Positions 32,365 through 40,453 of a DNA stretch of 64,000 nucleotides are shown here, one piece after another (within the stretch, counting starts at the first letter, position 1; each line of letters opens with the position of its first letter). The stretch comes from Brevundimonas sp. (GTDB lineage Bacteria; Pseudomonadota; Alphaproteobacteria; Caulobacterales; Caulobacteraceae): NCBI RefSeq assembly GCF_029945885.1, contig NZ_JAQSDK010000006.1:124001-188000 (forward strand), in the 5' to 3' direction. The position numbers were made by a program, and so were the translations under genes. Below the pieces are notes generated by a model, which saw only the letters and a program-made list of their open reading frames with translations, was not told the DNA's origin and did no database searches.

Positions 32365-33245
32365 GGGTGAACGACAGGAGCCGGAGGCCCGGCCCACTCC
32401 CAGTGCCAGGGCTCATAGACATAGGGGACGAATCCGAAGCGTCCGGCGTTGCGCACCAGCCAGCGATAGGTGGCCCCGCGGGTCATGTGCAGGCGGCTGG
32501 CCGGCAGGGTCGAGTCGACGCCGAGGTCCGTCAGCTGTCCGACATAGAGGTCGACGGCGGTGCCGGTCCGATGCGGCGAGCAGGTGGCACGACGCACCCC
32601 GTCGCAGTTTTTCTCGACGGCGCAGCGGGCCGCGTCGGCCTCGGGATCGCGGAAGCCCGAGAAGATCTGCAGCAGTTCGGGGTCGTCGGCCAAGTCGGGA
32701 ACCTCGGCCCGGGCGGCGGCGACCATCGCGCGATAGGCGGCCAGGGTGTCGCGGCGCAGCAGCCGGGTCAGCCGGTCGGCGTGCTCCTCCTCGGTCACCA
32801 GATAGCCCAGCTGGTTCAGCGGCGGCGGCTCGGGACAGGCACTGTCCCCGGTGAATCGGGCCATGATGAAGGGGCGACGCTCCTGCCACAGCCCCTTGAA
32901 CACCTGGAAGGTGGCCGGGTCGAACAGGCCGGTGGCAGGCAGGCTGTAGCGGCTCTGGAAGCCGGCCAGGGCGACGGCGAAGGCCGGGGTCCCTGCCCCG
33001 CAGCCGGTCGCCAGCTCCTGCTGGATCAGCGGCAGATAGGTCTCCCAGCCCCATTCCGTCTGGCCGAATGGCGCCCATTCCAGCGAATAGTGGGAGATGG
33101 CGTTGGCCGCAGCCGGGTCGTTCCAGGCGGTGGTCGCCTCGCAGCGGCTTGCGGCGTCGGACCCTGTGTCCCGGGCGTGGGCCGGGGTCACGGACGCCAG
33201 TCCGGTGGCGGCCAGCAGCATGATCAGGGTCAGACGCAGGAACAT
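32361..33245 (-). CDS. Secreted peptidoglycan-binding/M15 (VanY-like) peptidase
   Basis: Signal peptide MFLRLTLIMLLAATGLASVTPAHA; PG-binding-like FQSRYSLPATGLFDPATFQVFKGL; M15 motifs CSPHRTGTAVDLY and EPWHWEW. Confidence 0.82.
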   Translation of the reverse strand: MFLRLTLIMLLAATGLASVTPAHARDTGSDAASRCEATTAWNDPAAANAISHYSLEWAPFGQTEWGWETYLPLIQQELATGCGAGTPAFAVALAGFQSRYSLPATGLFDPATFQVFKGLWQERRPFIMARFTGDSACPEPPPLNQLGYLVTEEEHADRLTRLLRRDTLAAYRAMVAAARAEVPDLADDPELLQIFSGFRDPEADAARCAVEKNCDGVRRATCSPHRTGTAVDLYVGQLTDLGVDSTLPASRLHMTRGATYRWLVRNAGRFGFVPYVYEPWHWEWAGPPAPVVHP

Positions 33246-33404
33246 GGGAATAGCAAGCCCCAGCTGCGCGCCGGGGGCAAGTCGCCAGTCCGACTTCCTG
33301 TCCACCCGGCCGAGGGTTGCCGCTGTTTTCACGGGGTCATGTCGGGTCGAAAAACTGGCATGGTGACACACGGCCGACTCGGGCCGGATCGCCCCTGGCC
33401 CCGC

Positions 33405-34775
33405 ATGACCGACGCCGTTTCGTCCGCGCCCGCCGCGCCCCGCCGTTCCAATGCCGTGCTGGCTGCCTTCTCGGGCCCCTGCCTGCCGCTGGCGGCGTTC
33501 GGTGTGGCCCTGCCGGTCACCCTGCCGGAGTTCTACGCCACCCACGTCGGGCTGGAGCTGGGCGTGGTCGCGGGCGTGTTCATGGCGGTGCGGCTGATAG
33601 ACATCCTGTTCGACCCCTTCATCGGCTGGGGCATGGACCGGACCCGGACCCGGTTCGGCCGCTACCGGCCGTGGATGGTGCTGTCGACGCCGATCCTGAT
33701 GCTGTCGGCCCTGATGATGTTCGTCGTGGTCCAGCCGGGGGCCGGCCCCGTCTATCTGTTCGGCTGGCTGCTGGTGCTCTACCTCGGCTTTTCGATCGGC
33801 ACCCTGGGCCAGCTGGGCTGGGCCTCGGTCCTGGCCCCGCAATATGACCAGCGCAGCCGGGTCTATGGCTGGTGGCAGGTGTTCAACATCATCGGGGTGA
33901 TCCTGATCCTGGTGTTGCCGACCATCGTCGTGAGGACCGGCATCGGCGACTATGCCGACGGCGTCCGCATCATGGGCTGGGCCATCATGATCGCCCTGCC
34001 CGTCACCATCGGCCTGGCCATGTTTGTGGTGCCGGAGCCGGTCAATGCCGGGGCCGCGCCGCACGGTGGGCCCAAGGCCTATCTGGCCCTGTTCAGCAAG
34101 ACCACGGTGCGCAAGCTGCTGTTCGCTGACCTGCTGCTGGGGGTCGCGCCCGGGATCACCGGTTCGCTGCTGTTCTTCTTCTTCGGCCAGGTGAAGGGCT
34201 ATGACCACACCGAGGCCTCGCTGTTTATGCTGGTCTATTTCGTGGCGGGACTGGTCGGGGCCCCGTTCTGGGCCTGGCTGGCGACGAAGATCGGCAAGGA
34301 CAGGGCTTTGGCCGTGGCCAGCCTGATCTTCGCGGTCTTCTACATCGGGGCGACCCTGGTTCCGGGCGGCAATTTCGCCGTGACGGCCGTGGCCATGTTC
34401 ATCGCCGGCCTGCCCTATGCCGCGGGCCTGTTCCTGCTGCGGGCGATGATGGCGGACGCGGGCGACGAGATCCGGCTGGACACGGGGGTGGACCGCACCG
34501 GCCTGATGTTCTCGATCCTGTCGGCCACCACCAAGATCGGTCACGTGATCGCCCTGATCCCCTATCTGATCCTGCAGGCGGTCGGGTTCCGCGCCCTGCC
34601 GGGGATCGCGGGCAACAGCGAAACCTCGCTGCTGACCCTGCAGATCCTGTTCATCCTGGTGCCCGGCCTGCTGCTGGCGGCGGCGGCCCTGGTGCTGAGG
34701 GGGTATCCGCTGACGCCGGCGCGGCATGACGCGATCCGCAAGGCGCTGGAAGCCCGCGACGGAGCCGCCGCATGA
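33405..34775 (+). CDS. MFS transporter (GPH/MelB-like)
   Basis: LIDILFDPFIGWGMDRTRTRFGRYRPWMVLSTPILMLSALMMF. Earlier ATG at 33360 possible. Confidence 0.9.
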   Translation: MTDAVSSAPAAPRRSNAVLAAFSGPCLPLAAFGVALPVTLPEFYATHVGLELGVVAGVFMAVRLIDILFDPFIGWGMDRTRTRFGRYRPWMVLSTPILMLSALMMFVVVQPGAGPVYLFGWLLVLYLGFSIGTLGQLGWASVLAPQYDQRSRVYGWWQVFNIIGVILILVLPTIVVRTGIGDYADGVRIMGWAIMIALPVTIGLAMFVVPEPVNAGAAPHGGPKAYLALFSKTTVRKLLFADLLLGVAPGITGSLLFFFFGQVKGYDHTEASLFMLVYFVAGLVGAPFWAWLATKIGKDRALAVASLIFAVFYIGATLVPGGNFAVTAVAMFIAGLPYAAGLFLLRAMMADAGDEIRLDTGVDRTGLMFSILSATTKIGHVIALIPYLILQAVGFRALPGIAGNSETSLLTLQILFILVPGLLLAAAALVLRGYPLTPARHDAIRKALEARDGAAA

Positions 34776-35557
34776 GCCCGATCGACCGGCTGAACGGCAT
34801 CATGCGCACCCTGCGCAATCCCGACGGCGGCTGTCCGTGGGACCTGGAACAGACCTTCGCCACCATCGCCCCCTGCACGGTCGAGGAGGCCTATGAGGTC
34901 GCCGACGCCATCGAGCGCGGCGACTGGGACGATCTGAAGTCCGAACTGGGCGACCTGCTGTTCCAGGTCGTCTTCCACGCCCGCATGGCCGAGGAAGCGG
35001 GGCTGTTCGTGTTCGACGACGTGGTCGAGGCCATCGCCGACAAACTGACCCGCCGCCATCCGCATGTGTTCGGCGACGAGGCGGCGAAGGCCGACGGCGC
35101 GGCCCAGAAGGCGCGCTGGGAGGATATCAAGGCCGGGGAACGCAAGGCGAGGGCCCAGCACGGGGTGCTGGACGATGTGCCCGTCGGCCTGCCCGCCCTG
35201 ACCCGGGCGGTGAAACTGACCAGACGGGCGGCGCGCGTCGGCTTCGACTGGCCCTCGACCGATCAGGTGTTCGACAAGCTGCATGAGGAGGTGGCCGAGC
35301 TGCGCGCCGAGATCGCCGCCGGGGACCTCGACAAGGCCCGGGCCGAGATGGGCGACCTGCTGTTCGTCGTCGCCAACCTGGCCCGCAAGCTGGGGGTCGA
35401 ACCCGAGGACGCCCTGCGCGGCACCAATGCCAAATTCATCCGGCGGTTCGGGTTTATCGAGGCGGAACTGGCCAGGGACGGGCGGTCGCCGGAGCAGTCG
35501 GACCTGGCCGAGATGGACGGGCTGTGGAATGCGGCCAAGGTGGCGGAGCGAGGGTAG
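34772..35557 (+). CDS. mazG: Nucleoside triphosphate pyrophosphohydrolase
   Basis: LRNPDGGCPWDLEQTFATIAPCTVEEAYEVADAIERGDWDDLKSELGDLLFQVVFHARMAEE. Confidence 0.96.
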   Translation: MSPIDRLNGIMRTLRNPDGGCPWDLEQTFATIAPCTVEEAYEVADAIERGDWDDLKSELGDLLFQVVFHARMAEEAGLFVFDDVVEAIADKLTRRHPHVFGDEAAKADGAAQKARWEDIKAGERKARAQHGVLDDVPVGLPALTRAVKLTRRAARVGFDWPSTDQVFDKLHEEVAELRAEIAAGDLDKARAEMGDLLFVVANLARKLGVEPEDALRGTNAKFIRRFGFIEAELARDGRSPEQSDLAEMDGLWNAAKVAERG

Positions 35558-35578
35558 TCGTTTGTGCTGCGGCTAGCG

Positions 35579-35694
35579 CCCCTCCACCGCTCCGCGGTCC
35601 TCCTCCCCACGAAGTGGGGAGGAGACGTGCGGGCCGCTCTGTCTCCTCCCTGTCGCGTAGCGATGGGGAGGGGGACCGCGAAGCGGTGGAGGGG
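35579..35694. repeat. Intergenic multi-hairpin repeat element, copy A
   Basis: Starts CCCCTCCACCGCTCCGCGGTCC and ends GGACCGCGAAGCGGTGGAGGGG (long inverted repeat). Internal hairpin CCTCCCCACGAAGTGGGGAGG and core GGAGGAGAC..GTCTCCTCC. Confidence 0.9.
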
Positions 35695-35711
35695 AAGTCT
35701 CACAAAGCGCG

Positions 35712-36263
35712 CTACGCCTGGGCAGGAATGGACTCCGAAAAAACCGGGTGCAAGGAGTCTAATTTCTGAGGTTCGATGTCCGGATCTTCCGACACCGCGT
35801 TCAAATTATTGATCTTCGCCTCGTCTGCCGCAACCAGTCTCAGCGGCTCACGAGTGGACTCCAGCCGGGGTGGTGTCACATCGGGCAGGCCGGCCATGAC
35901 CTGGGCGCGGGCACGGTCGGCGAGCTTGTCGTACAGGCGCATCCAGGTCGCGGCCTCGGACGCGCGGCCCATGCCCAGGGCGCGGCGGATGTTGAGGAAG
36001 GCCTCGTCGGTCAGGTCGGCGAAGCTGACGTCGTCATCGGGATGGTATTCGCCGGCTTCCGGCGGGGCGTCGCAGGCGGGCTGATCGATCCGCCGCCAGC
36101 CCCCGGCCCGCGCATGCATGCGGAATGAGCTGAGCGACATGCCGTAGCGCTGGCAGATGCTGATCGCCGTCACGCCGGCGAGATATTCCCGCCGGGCATG
36201 GTCCCAAATATTACCGCCGAGACCGTCGAGGTCGGCGGGGTTGAGTTGGGTGCTCATGGTCAT
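35712..36263 (-). CDS. Small HTH-like hypothetical protein
   Basis: MTMSTQLNPADLDGLGGNIWDHARREYLAGVTAISICQRYGMSLSSFRMHARAGGWRR resembles a helix-turn-helix. Start chosen at internal ATG 36263. Confidence 0.75.
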   Translation of the reverse strand: MTMSTQLNPADLDGLGGNIWDHARREYLAGVTAISICQRYGMSLSSFRMHARAGGWRRIDQPACDAPPEAGEYHPDDDVSFADLTDEAFLNIRRALGMGRASEAATWMRLYDKLADRARAQVMAGLPDVTPPRLESTREPLRLVAADEAKINNLNAVSEDPDIEPQKLDSLHPVFSESIPAQA

Positions 36264-36359
36264 GCGGAGAGTGTGGCATGGGGGGACGTCAGACGCGGAC
36301 GTGGGGGTGTTGGGACGGCGGGTGTCCCTCTGCGGTGCCCGTTTGCGCGACGGCCAGTG

Positions 36360-36473
36360 CCCCTCCACCGCTTCGCGGTCCCCCTCCCCATGGAATGGGG
36401 AGGAGACGTGCGGCGGCTTTGTCTCCTCCCTGCGCCGCAGGCGTGGGGAGGGGGCCCCGAAGGGGTGGAGGGG
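36360..36473. repeat. Intergenic multi-hairpin repeat element, copy B
   Basis: CCCCTCCACCGCTTCGCGGTCCCCCTCCCCATGGAATGGGGAGGAGACGTGCGGCGGCTTTGTCTCCTCCC...GGGGAGGGGGCCCCGAAGGGGTGGAGGGG; same orientation as copy A. Confidence 0.9.
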
Positions 36474-36493
36474 AAGCCTCCACGCATGCGTGT

Positions 36494-37807
36494 CTACCCG
36501 AACTGCCGCTCGAACCGGCCCAGCGCCGCGGGATGCAGACGCACCACCAGATGGGTCCGGCCCTCGGCGTCGGTTTCGCGGCCGGTGACGCGGCCGTTTT
36601 CGTAGAGCCAGGCCAGGGCCTCGCCCTGGGAGGGCAGCAGGATCAGTTCGGTCTCGGGGTCGTCGTCGATCAGGTCGGCGATGGTCTGGCGCAGGGGTTC
36701 GATCCCCTCCCCGGTCCAGGCCGAGACGGCGACGGCCTTGCCCTGGGCGCGCAGGCGTTCGGCCTGGCCGAGGACGGCCTCTCGGGTCTCGGGATCCAGC
36801 AGATCGATCTTGTTCCAGACCTCCAGCATCCGGCGGGTCTTGCCCTCCGGCGTGGGGATCTGTTTCAGCACGGCCTCGACGTCCTTCGCCTGGGCCGCGC
36901 TGTCGGGACTGGCGATATCGCGGACGTGCAGGATCAGATCGGCCTCGCCGACCTCCTCCAGGGTGGCGCGGAAACTCTCGACCAGTTCGTGCGGCAGGTC
37001 GGAGATGAAGCCGACGGTGTCGGCGACGATGGCCGGGCGGCCCTGCGGCAGGCGGATGGTGCGCTGGGTGGTGTCGAGGGTGGCGAACAACAGGTCCTTG
37101 GCCACCACGTCCGAGCCGGTCAGCCGGTTGAACAGGGTCGACTTGCCGGCATTGGTGTAGCCGACCAGGGCGACGGTCGGGAACGGCACCTTCTTGCGGG
37201 CCTTGCGGTGCAGGCCGCGGGTGCGGCGCACCTCGTCCAGCTCGACCTTGAGCTTGACGATGCGGTCGGCGATCAGGCGCCGGTCCAGTTCGATCTGGGT
37301 CTCGCCGGGGCCGCCGGTCGAGCCGGTGCCGCCGCGCTGGCGTTCCAGGTGGGTCCAGGTGCGGACCAGCCGCGACTTCTCATAGTCCAGCCGGGCCAGT
37401 TCGACCTGAAGCCGGCCTTCCTTGGTGCGGGCGCGGCGGCCGAAGATCTCGAGGATCAGGCCGGTGCGGTCGATGACCTTGGCGTCCAGCGCGTTTTCCA
37501 GATTGCGCTGCTGCACCGGGGTCAGGTCATCGTCGATGACCACGGCCTCGGCCTCGGCGGCGCGGACCAGGGCGGCCAGCTCCTCGACCTTGCCCGAACC
37601 GAACAGGGTCGCCGGGGTGATGCGGCGCAGGTTGACGATCTCCTCGGCGCGCACGTCGAGGTCGAGGGCCCGGGCCAGGCCCGCCGCCTCTTCCAGCCGT
37701 TCGCTGGCCAGACGCGAACTGTCGTCCGCGCCGGCACCGGTGCGTTCGGGGTGGATGACGACCGCCCGGATCAGCGGGACGGTGTGATCAATGAATTTCT
37801 GGGTCAA
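36494..37807 (-). CDS. hflX: GTPase HflX
   Basis: RQRGGTGSTGGPGETQIELDRRLI; FPTVALVGYTNAGKSTLFNRLTGSDV; LVADTVGFISDLPHELVESFRATLEEV-type motifs. Confidence 0.96.
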   Translation of the reverse strand: MTQKFIDHTVPLIRAVVIHPERTGAGADDSSRLASERLEEAAGLARALDLDVRAEEIVNLRRITPATLFGSGKVEELAALVRAAEAEAVVIDDDLTPVQQRNLENALDAKVIDRTGLILEIFGRRARTKEGRLQVELARLDYEKSRLVRTWTHLERQRGGTGSTGGPGETQIELDRRLIADRIVKLKVELDEVRRTRGLHRKARKKVPFPTVALVGYTNAGKSTLFNRLTGSDVVAKDLLFATLDTTQRTIRLPQGRPAIVADTVGFISDLPHELVESFRATLEEVGEADLILHVRDIASPDSAAQAKDVEAVLKQIPTPEGKTRRMLEVWNKIDLLDPETREAVLGQAERLRAQGKAVAVSAWTGEGIEPLRQTIADLIDDDPETELILLPSQGEALAWLYENGRVTGRETDAEGRTHLVVRLHPAALGRFERQFG

Positions 37808-38053
37808 TCAGTCTTCGTCGGCCTCGGGCTCGTACATCGTGACGGGCGCAGCGGGCATGATGGTTGAAATGGCGTGTTTATAGACCAGCTGGGACTGGCC
37901 GTCGCGACGCAGCAGCACGCAGAAATTGTCGAACCAGGTCACGATGCCCTGGAGTTTGACGCCATTGACCAGAAAGATGGTCAGCGGGGTCTTGGTCTTG
38001 CGCACGGTGTTCAGGAAAGTGTCCTGGAGGTTCTGGCGCTTGTCTTGAGACAT
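37808..38053 (-). CDS. hfq: RNA chaperone Hfq
   Basis: [61 protein letters not shown]. Confidence 0.98.
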   Translation of the reverse strand: MSQDKRQNLQDTFLNTVRKTKTPLTIFLVNGVKLQGIVTWFDNFCVLLRRDGQSQLVYKHAISTIMPAAPVTMYEPEADED

Positions 38054-38168
38054 GTCAGGTTGGTCCTGTTCTTCGTTGTTCGCCGGCCGGGGGAGCGGCA
38101 CGGGGCCGATCGACGTCGACCCCCTACCCTAGACGCCGCCTTTGCGGGGCGGCAACCGTCGTTCTCGT

Positions 38169-39032
38169 CTAGATGGCGTCGCGCTTCGCCTGATCAAGAT
38201 ACAGGGCGCGAAGTTTGCGCGTGACCGGTCCCGGCGTGCCGTCGCCGATGGTCGTGCCGTCGATCGAGATCGCGGGCATGACAAAGGCCCCGGCGGCGGT
38301 GAAGAAGGCTTCGCGGGCGCGTTTGGCCTCGTCGACGCTGAACGGACGTTCGTCCAGTTCGATCTTCTCCTGTTTGACCAGGTCCATGATGGCCGCGCGC
38401 GTGACGCCGCGCAGGATATTGGCCTGGGTGTCGCGGGTGCGCAGCCTGCCGTGCTCGTCGATGATCCAGGCATTGGTCGAGGAGCCCTCGGTGACCAGAC
38501 CCATCTCGTCGACGAACCAGGCCTCATAGGCCCCGCGATCGCGGGCCGCCTGTTTGGCGAGGATGTTGGGCAGCAGGCCGACGGTCTTGATGTCGCAGCG
38601 ACCCCAGCGGATGTCGGGCTGGGTGATGACGGCGACCCCCTTGTCCGCCTGGGCCTCGGCCTTGACCGCGCTGATCGAGCGGGCGGTGACGATGACGCTG
38701 GGGGGCGTGCCCTCGGGCGGGAACGGATGGTCGCGGCGGGCGGTGCCGCGCGTGACCTGCAGATAGACGATGCCGTTGCGCACGCGGTTGCGACGCACCG
38801 TCTCCTTCAGCACCCGGGTCAGGGCCTCGCGGGTCATCGGCACATCGATGCGCAGCTCGGTCAAACTGCGCACCAGCCGGGTCATATGGCCGTCGAAATC
38901 GGCCAGCTTTCCGTCGAACACCGACCAGACCTCATAGACGCCGTCGGCGAACTGGAAGCCCCGGTCCTCGACATGGATGACGGCCTGGCCGTGCGGCACA
39001 TAGGCCCCGTTGACATAGGCGACGCGGCTCAT
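38169..39032 (-). CDS. dat: D-amino-acid transaminase (class IV aminotransferase)
   Basis: VEDRGFQFADGVYEVWSVFDGKLADFDGHMTRL; EAWFVDEMGLVTEGSSTNAWIID. Confidence 0.93.
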   Translation of the reverse strand: MSRVAYVNGAYVPHGQAVIHVEDRGFQFADGVYEVWSVFDGKLADFDGHMTRLVRSLTELRIDVPMTREALTRVLKETVRRNRVRNGIVYLQVTRGTARRDHPFPPEGTPPSVIVTARSISAVKAEAQADKGVAVITQPDIRWGRCDIKTVGLLPNILAKQAARDRGAYEAWFVDEMGLVTEGSSTNAWIIDEHGRLRTRDTQANILRGVTRAAIMDLVKQEKIELDERPFSVDEAKRAREAFFTAAGAFVMPAISIDGTTIGDGTPGPVTRKLRALYLDQAKRDAI

Positions 39033-40444
39033 GGTTCGTCGGTTCCTTCCGGTTCGTCGTCGCCGCCCCGTGACGGCGACACGCCCAGCGATTTCAGTTT
39101 CCGGTGCAGGGCCGACCGCTCCATGCCGATGAAGCCGGCGGTGCGCGAGATATTGCCCCCGAACCGCATGATCTGGGCCGCCAGATATTCGCGCTCGAAC
39201 ACCTCGCGGGCCTCGCGCAGCGGCAGGGCGATGATCCGCTCGGCCCCCATGGTCGCCCCGGCGGCGTTGTTGCTCTCCTCGGGCGGCAGCATGTCGGCGG
39301 TTATCGGCTCGCTGACGTCGCCGGTGGCCAGGATCAGCAGTCGTTCGACATTGTTGCGCAGCTGGCGGACGTTGCCCGGCCACGGGTGAACCTGCAGCAC
39401 GGCAATGGCATCGTCACCGAGGCGGCGGCGCGGCAGGCCCTGGGAACTGCACAGGGTCTCGATGAAATAGTCGATCAGTTCACTGATGTCCTCGCGCCGC
39501 TCCGACAGCGGCGGCACGCGGATCGGCACGACATTGAGCCGGTGGAACAGGTCCTCGCGGAAGCGACCGGCCTCGATCTCCAGCTTCAGGTCGCGCGAGG
39601 TCGAGGTCACGACCCGGACGTCGACCTGGACGTCCTGTTCGCCGCCGACCCGGCGGAAACGCTGCTCGACCAGCACCCGCAGGATCCGGCTCTGGCTTTC
39701 GCGCGGCATGTCGCCGACGTCGTCCAGATACAGGGTGCCATTGTGGGCCCGTTCGAACACGCCGATCTTGCGCGGACGGCCGTCGACCCCCTCCTCGCCG
39801 AACAGTTCCAGGTCCAGCCGTTCCGGGGTCATGCCGGCGGCCGAGATGGCGACGAACTCGGCCCGGGCCCGGGCGCTGGCCTCATGGATCTGACGCGCGA
39901 CCAGCTCCTTGCCGGCACCCGGCGGACCCGAGATCAGCACCCGGCTGTTGGCCGGGGCGACCTTGGTGATGGTGGTGCGCAGGGTCTGGGCCGCGGCCGA
40001 GCGGCCGATCAGGCCGGCGGGGGTCATGACCTGGGCGCGCAGCCGCTTGTTCTCGCGCTTCAGGGTCGCCGCCTCCAGCGCCCGCTCGATCACCACCACC
40101 AGCCGGTCGGACTTGAACGGCTTCTCGATGAAGTCATAGGCCCCGCGCTTCAGGGCGCTGACCGCCGTCTCGATATTGCCGTGGCCCGAGATCATCACCA
40201 CCGGCAGGTCGGGATCCAGTTCCTTGATGATGTCCAGCAGCTCCAGCCCGTCCAGGCCGCCGCCCTGCATCCAGATGTCGAGCAGGGCCAGGGACGGCTT
40301 GCGCGCGCGGATCGCGGCCAGGGCCTCGTCCGAATTGGCGGCGACGCGGACCGCATGGCCCTCGTCTTCCAGAAGGCCGGACACCAGTTCCCGGATGTCA
40401 GCCTCGTCGTCGACGACAAGAATGTCGGCTCCCGTGGATCGCAT
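39029..40444 (-). CDS. ntrX: Nitrogen regulation response regulator NtrX (sigma-54 type)
   Basis: REC domain (DILVVDDEADIRELVSGLLEDEGH), AAA+ domain (LISGPPGAGKELVARQIHEASARA), Fis-like C-terminal HTH (NISRTAGFIGMERSALHRKLKSLGV). Confidence 0.94.
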   Translation of the reverse strand: MRSTGADILVVDDEADIRELVSGLLEDEGHAVRVAANSDEALAAIRARKPSLALLDIWMQGGGLDGLELLDIIKELDPDLPVVMISGHGNIETAVSALKRGAYDFIEKPFKSDRLVVVIERALEAATLKRENKRLRAQVMTPAGLIGRSAAAQTLRTTITKVAPANSRVLISGPPGAGKELVARQIHEASARARAEFVAISAAGMTPERLDLELFGEEGVDGRPRKIGVFERAHNGTLYLDDVGDMPRESQSRILRVLVEQRFRRVGGEQDVQVDVRVVTSTSRDLKLEIEAGRFREDLFHRLNVVPIRVPPLSERREDISELIDYFIETLCSSQGLPRRRLGDDAIAVLQVHPWPGNVRQLRNNVERLLILATGDVSEPITADMLPPEESNNAAGATMGAERIIALPLREAREVFEREYLAAQIMRFGGNISRTAGFIGMERSALHRKLKSLGVSPSRGGDDEPEGTDEP

Positions 40445-40453
40445 GACGCCTCG

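Noticed and set aside
32361-34727. 788-aa minus-strand ORF across the peptidase and the MFS gene
   Set aside because: Only the 3' part (to 33245) is a real gene. The rest is antisense to the MFS transporter and gives a His/Gln/Arg-rich translation typical of GC-rich antisense frames.
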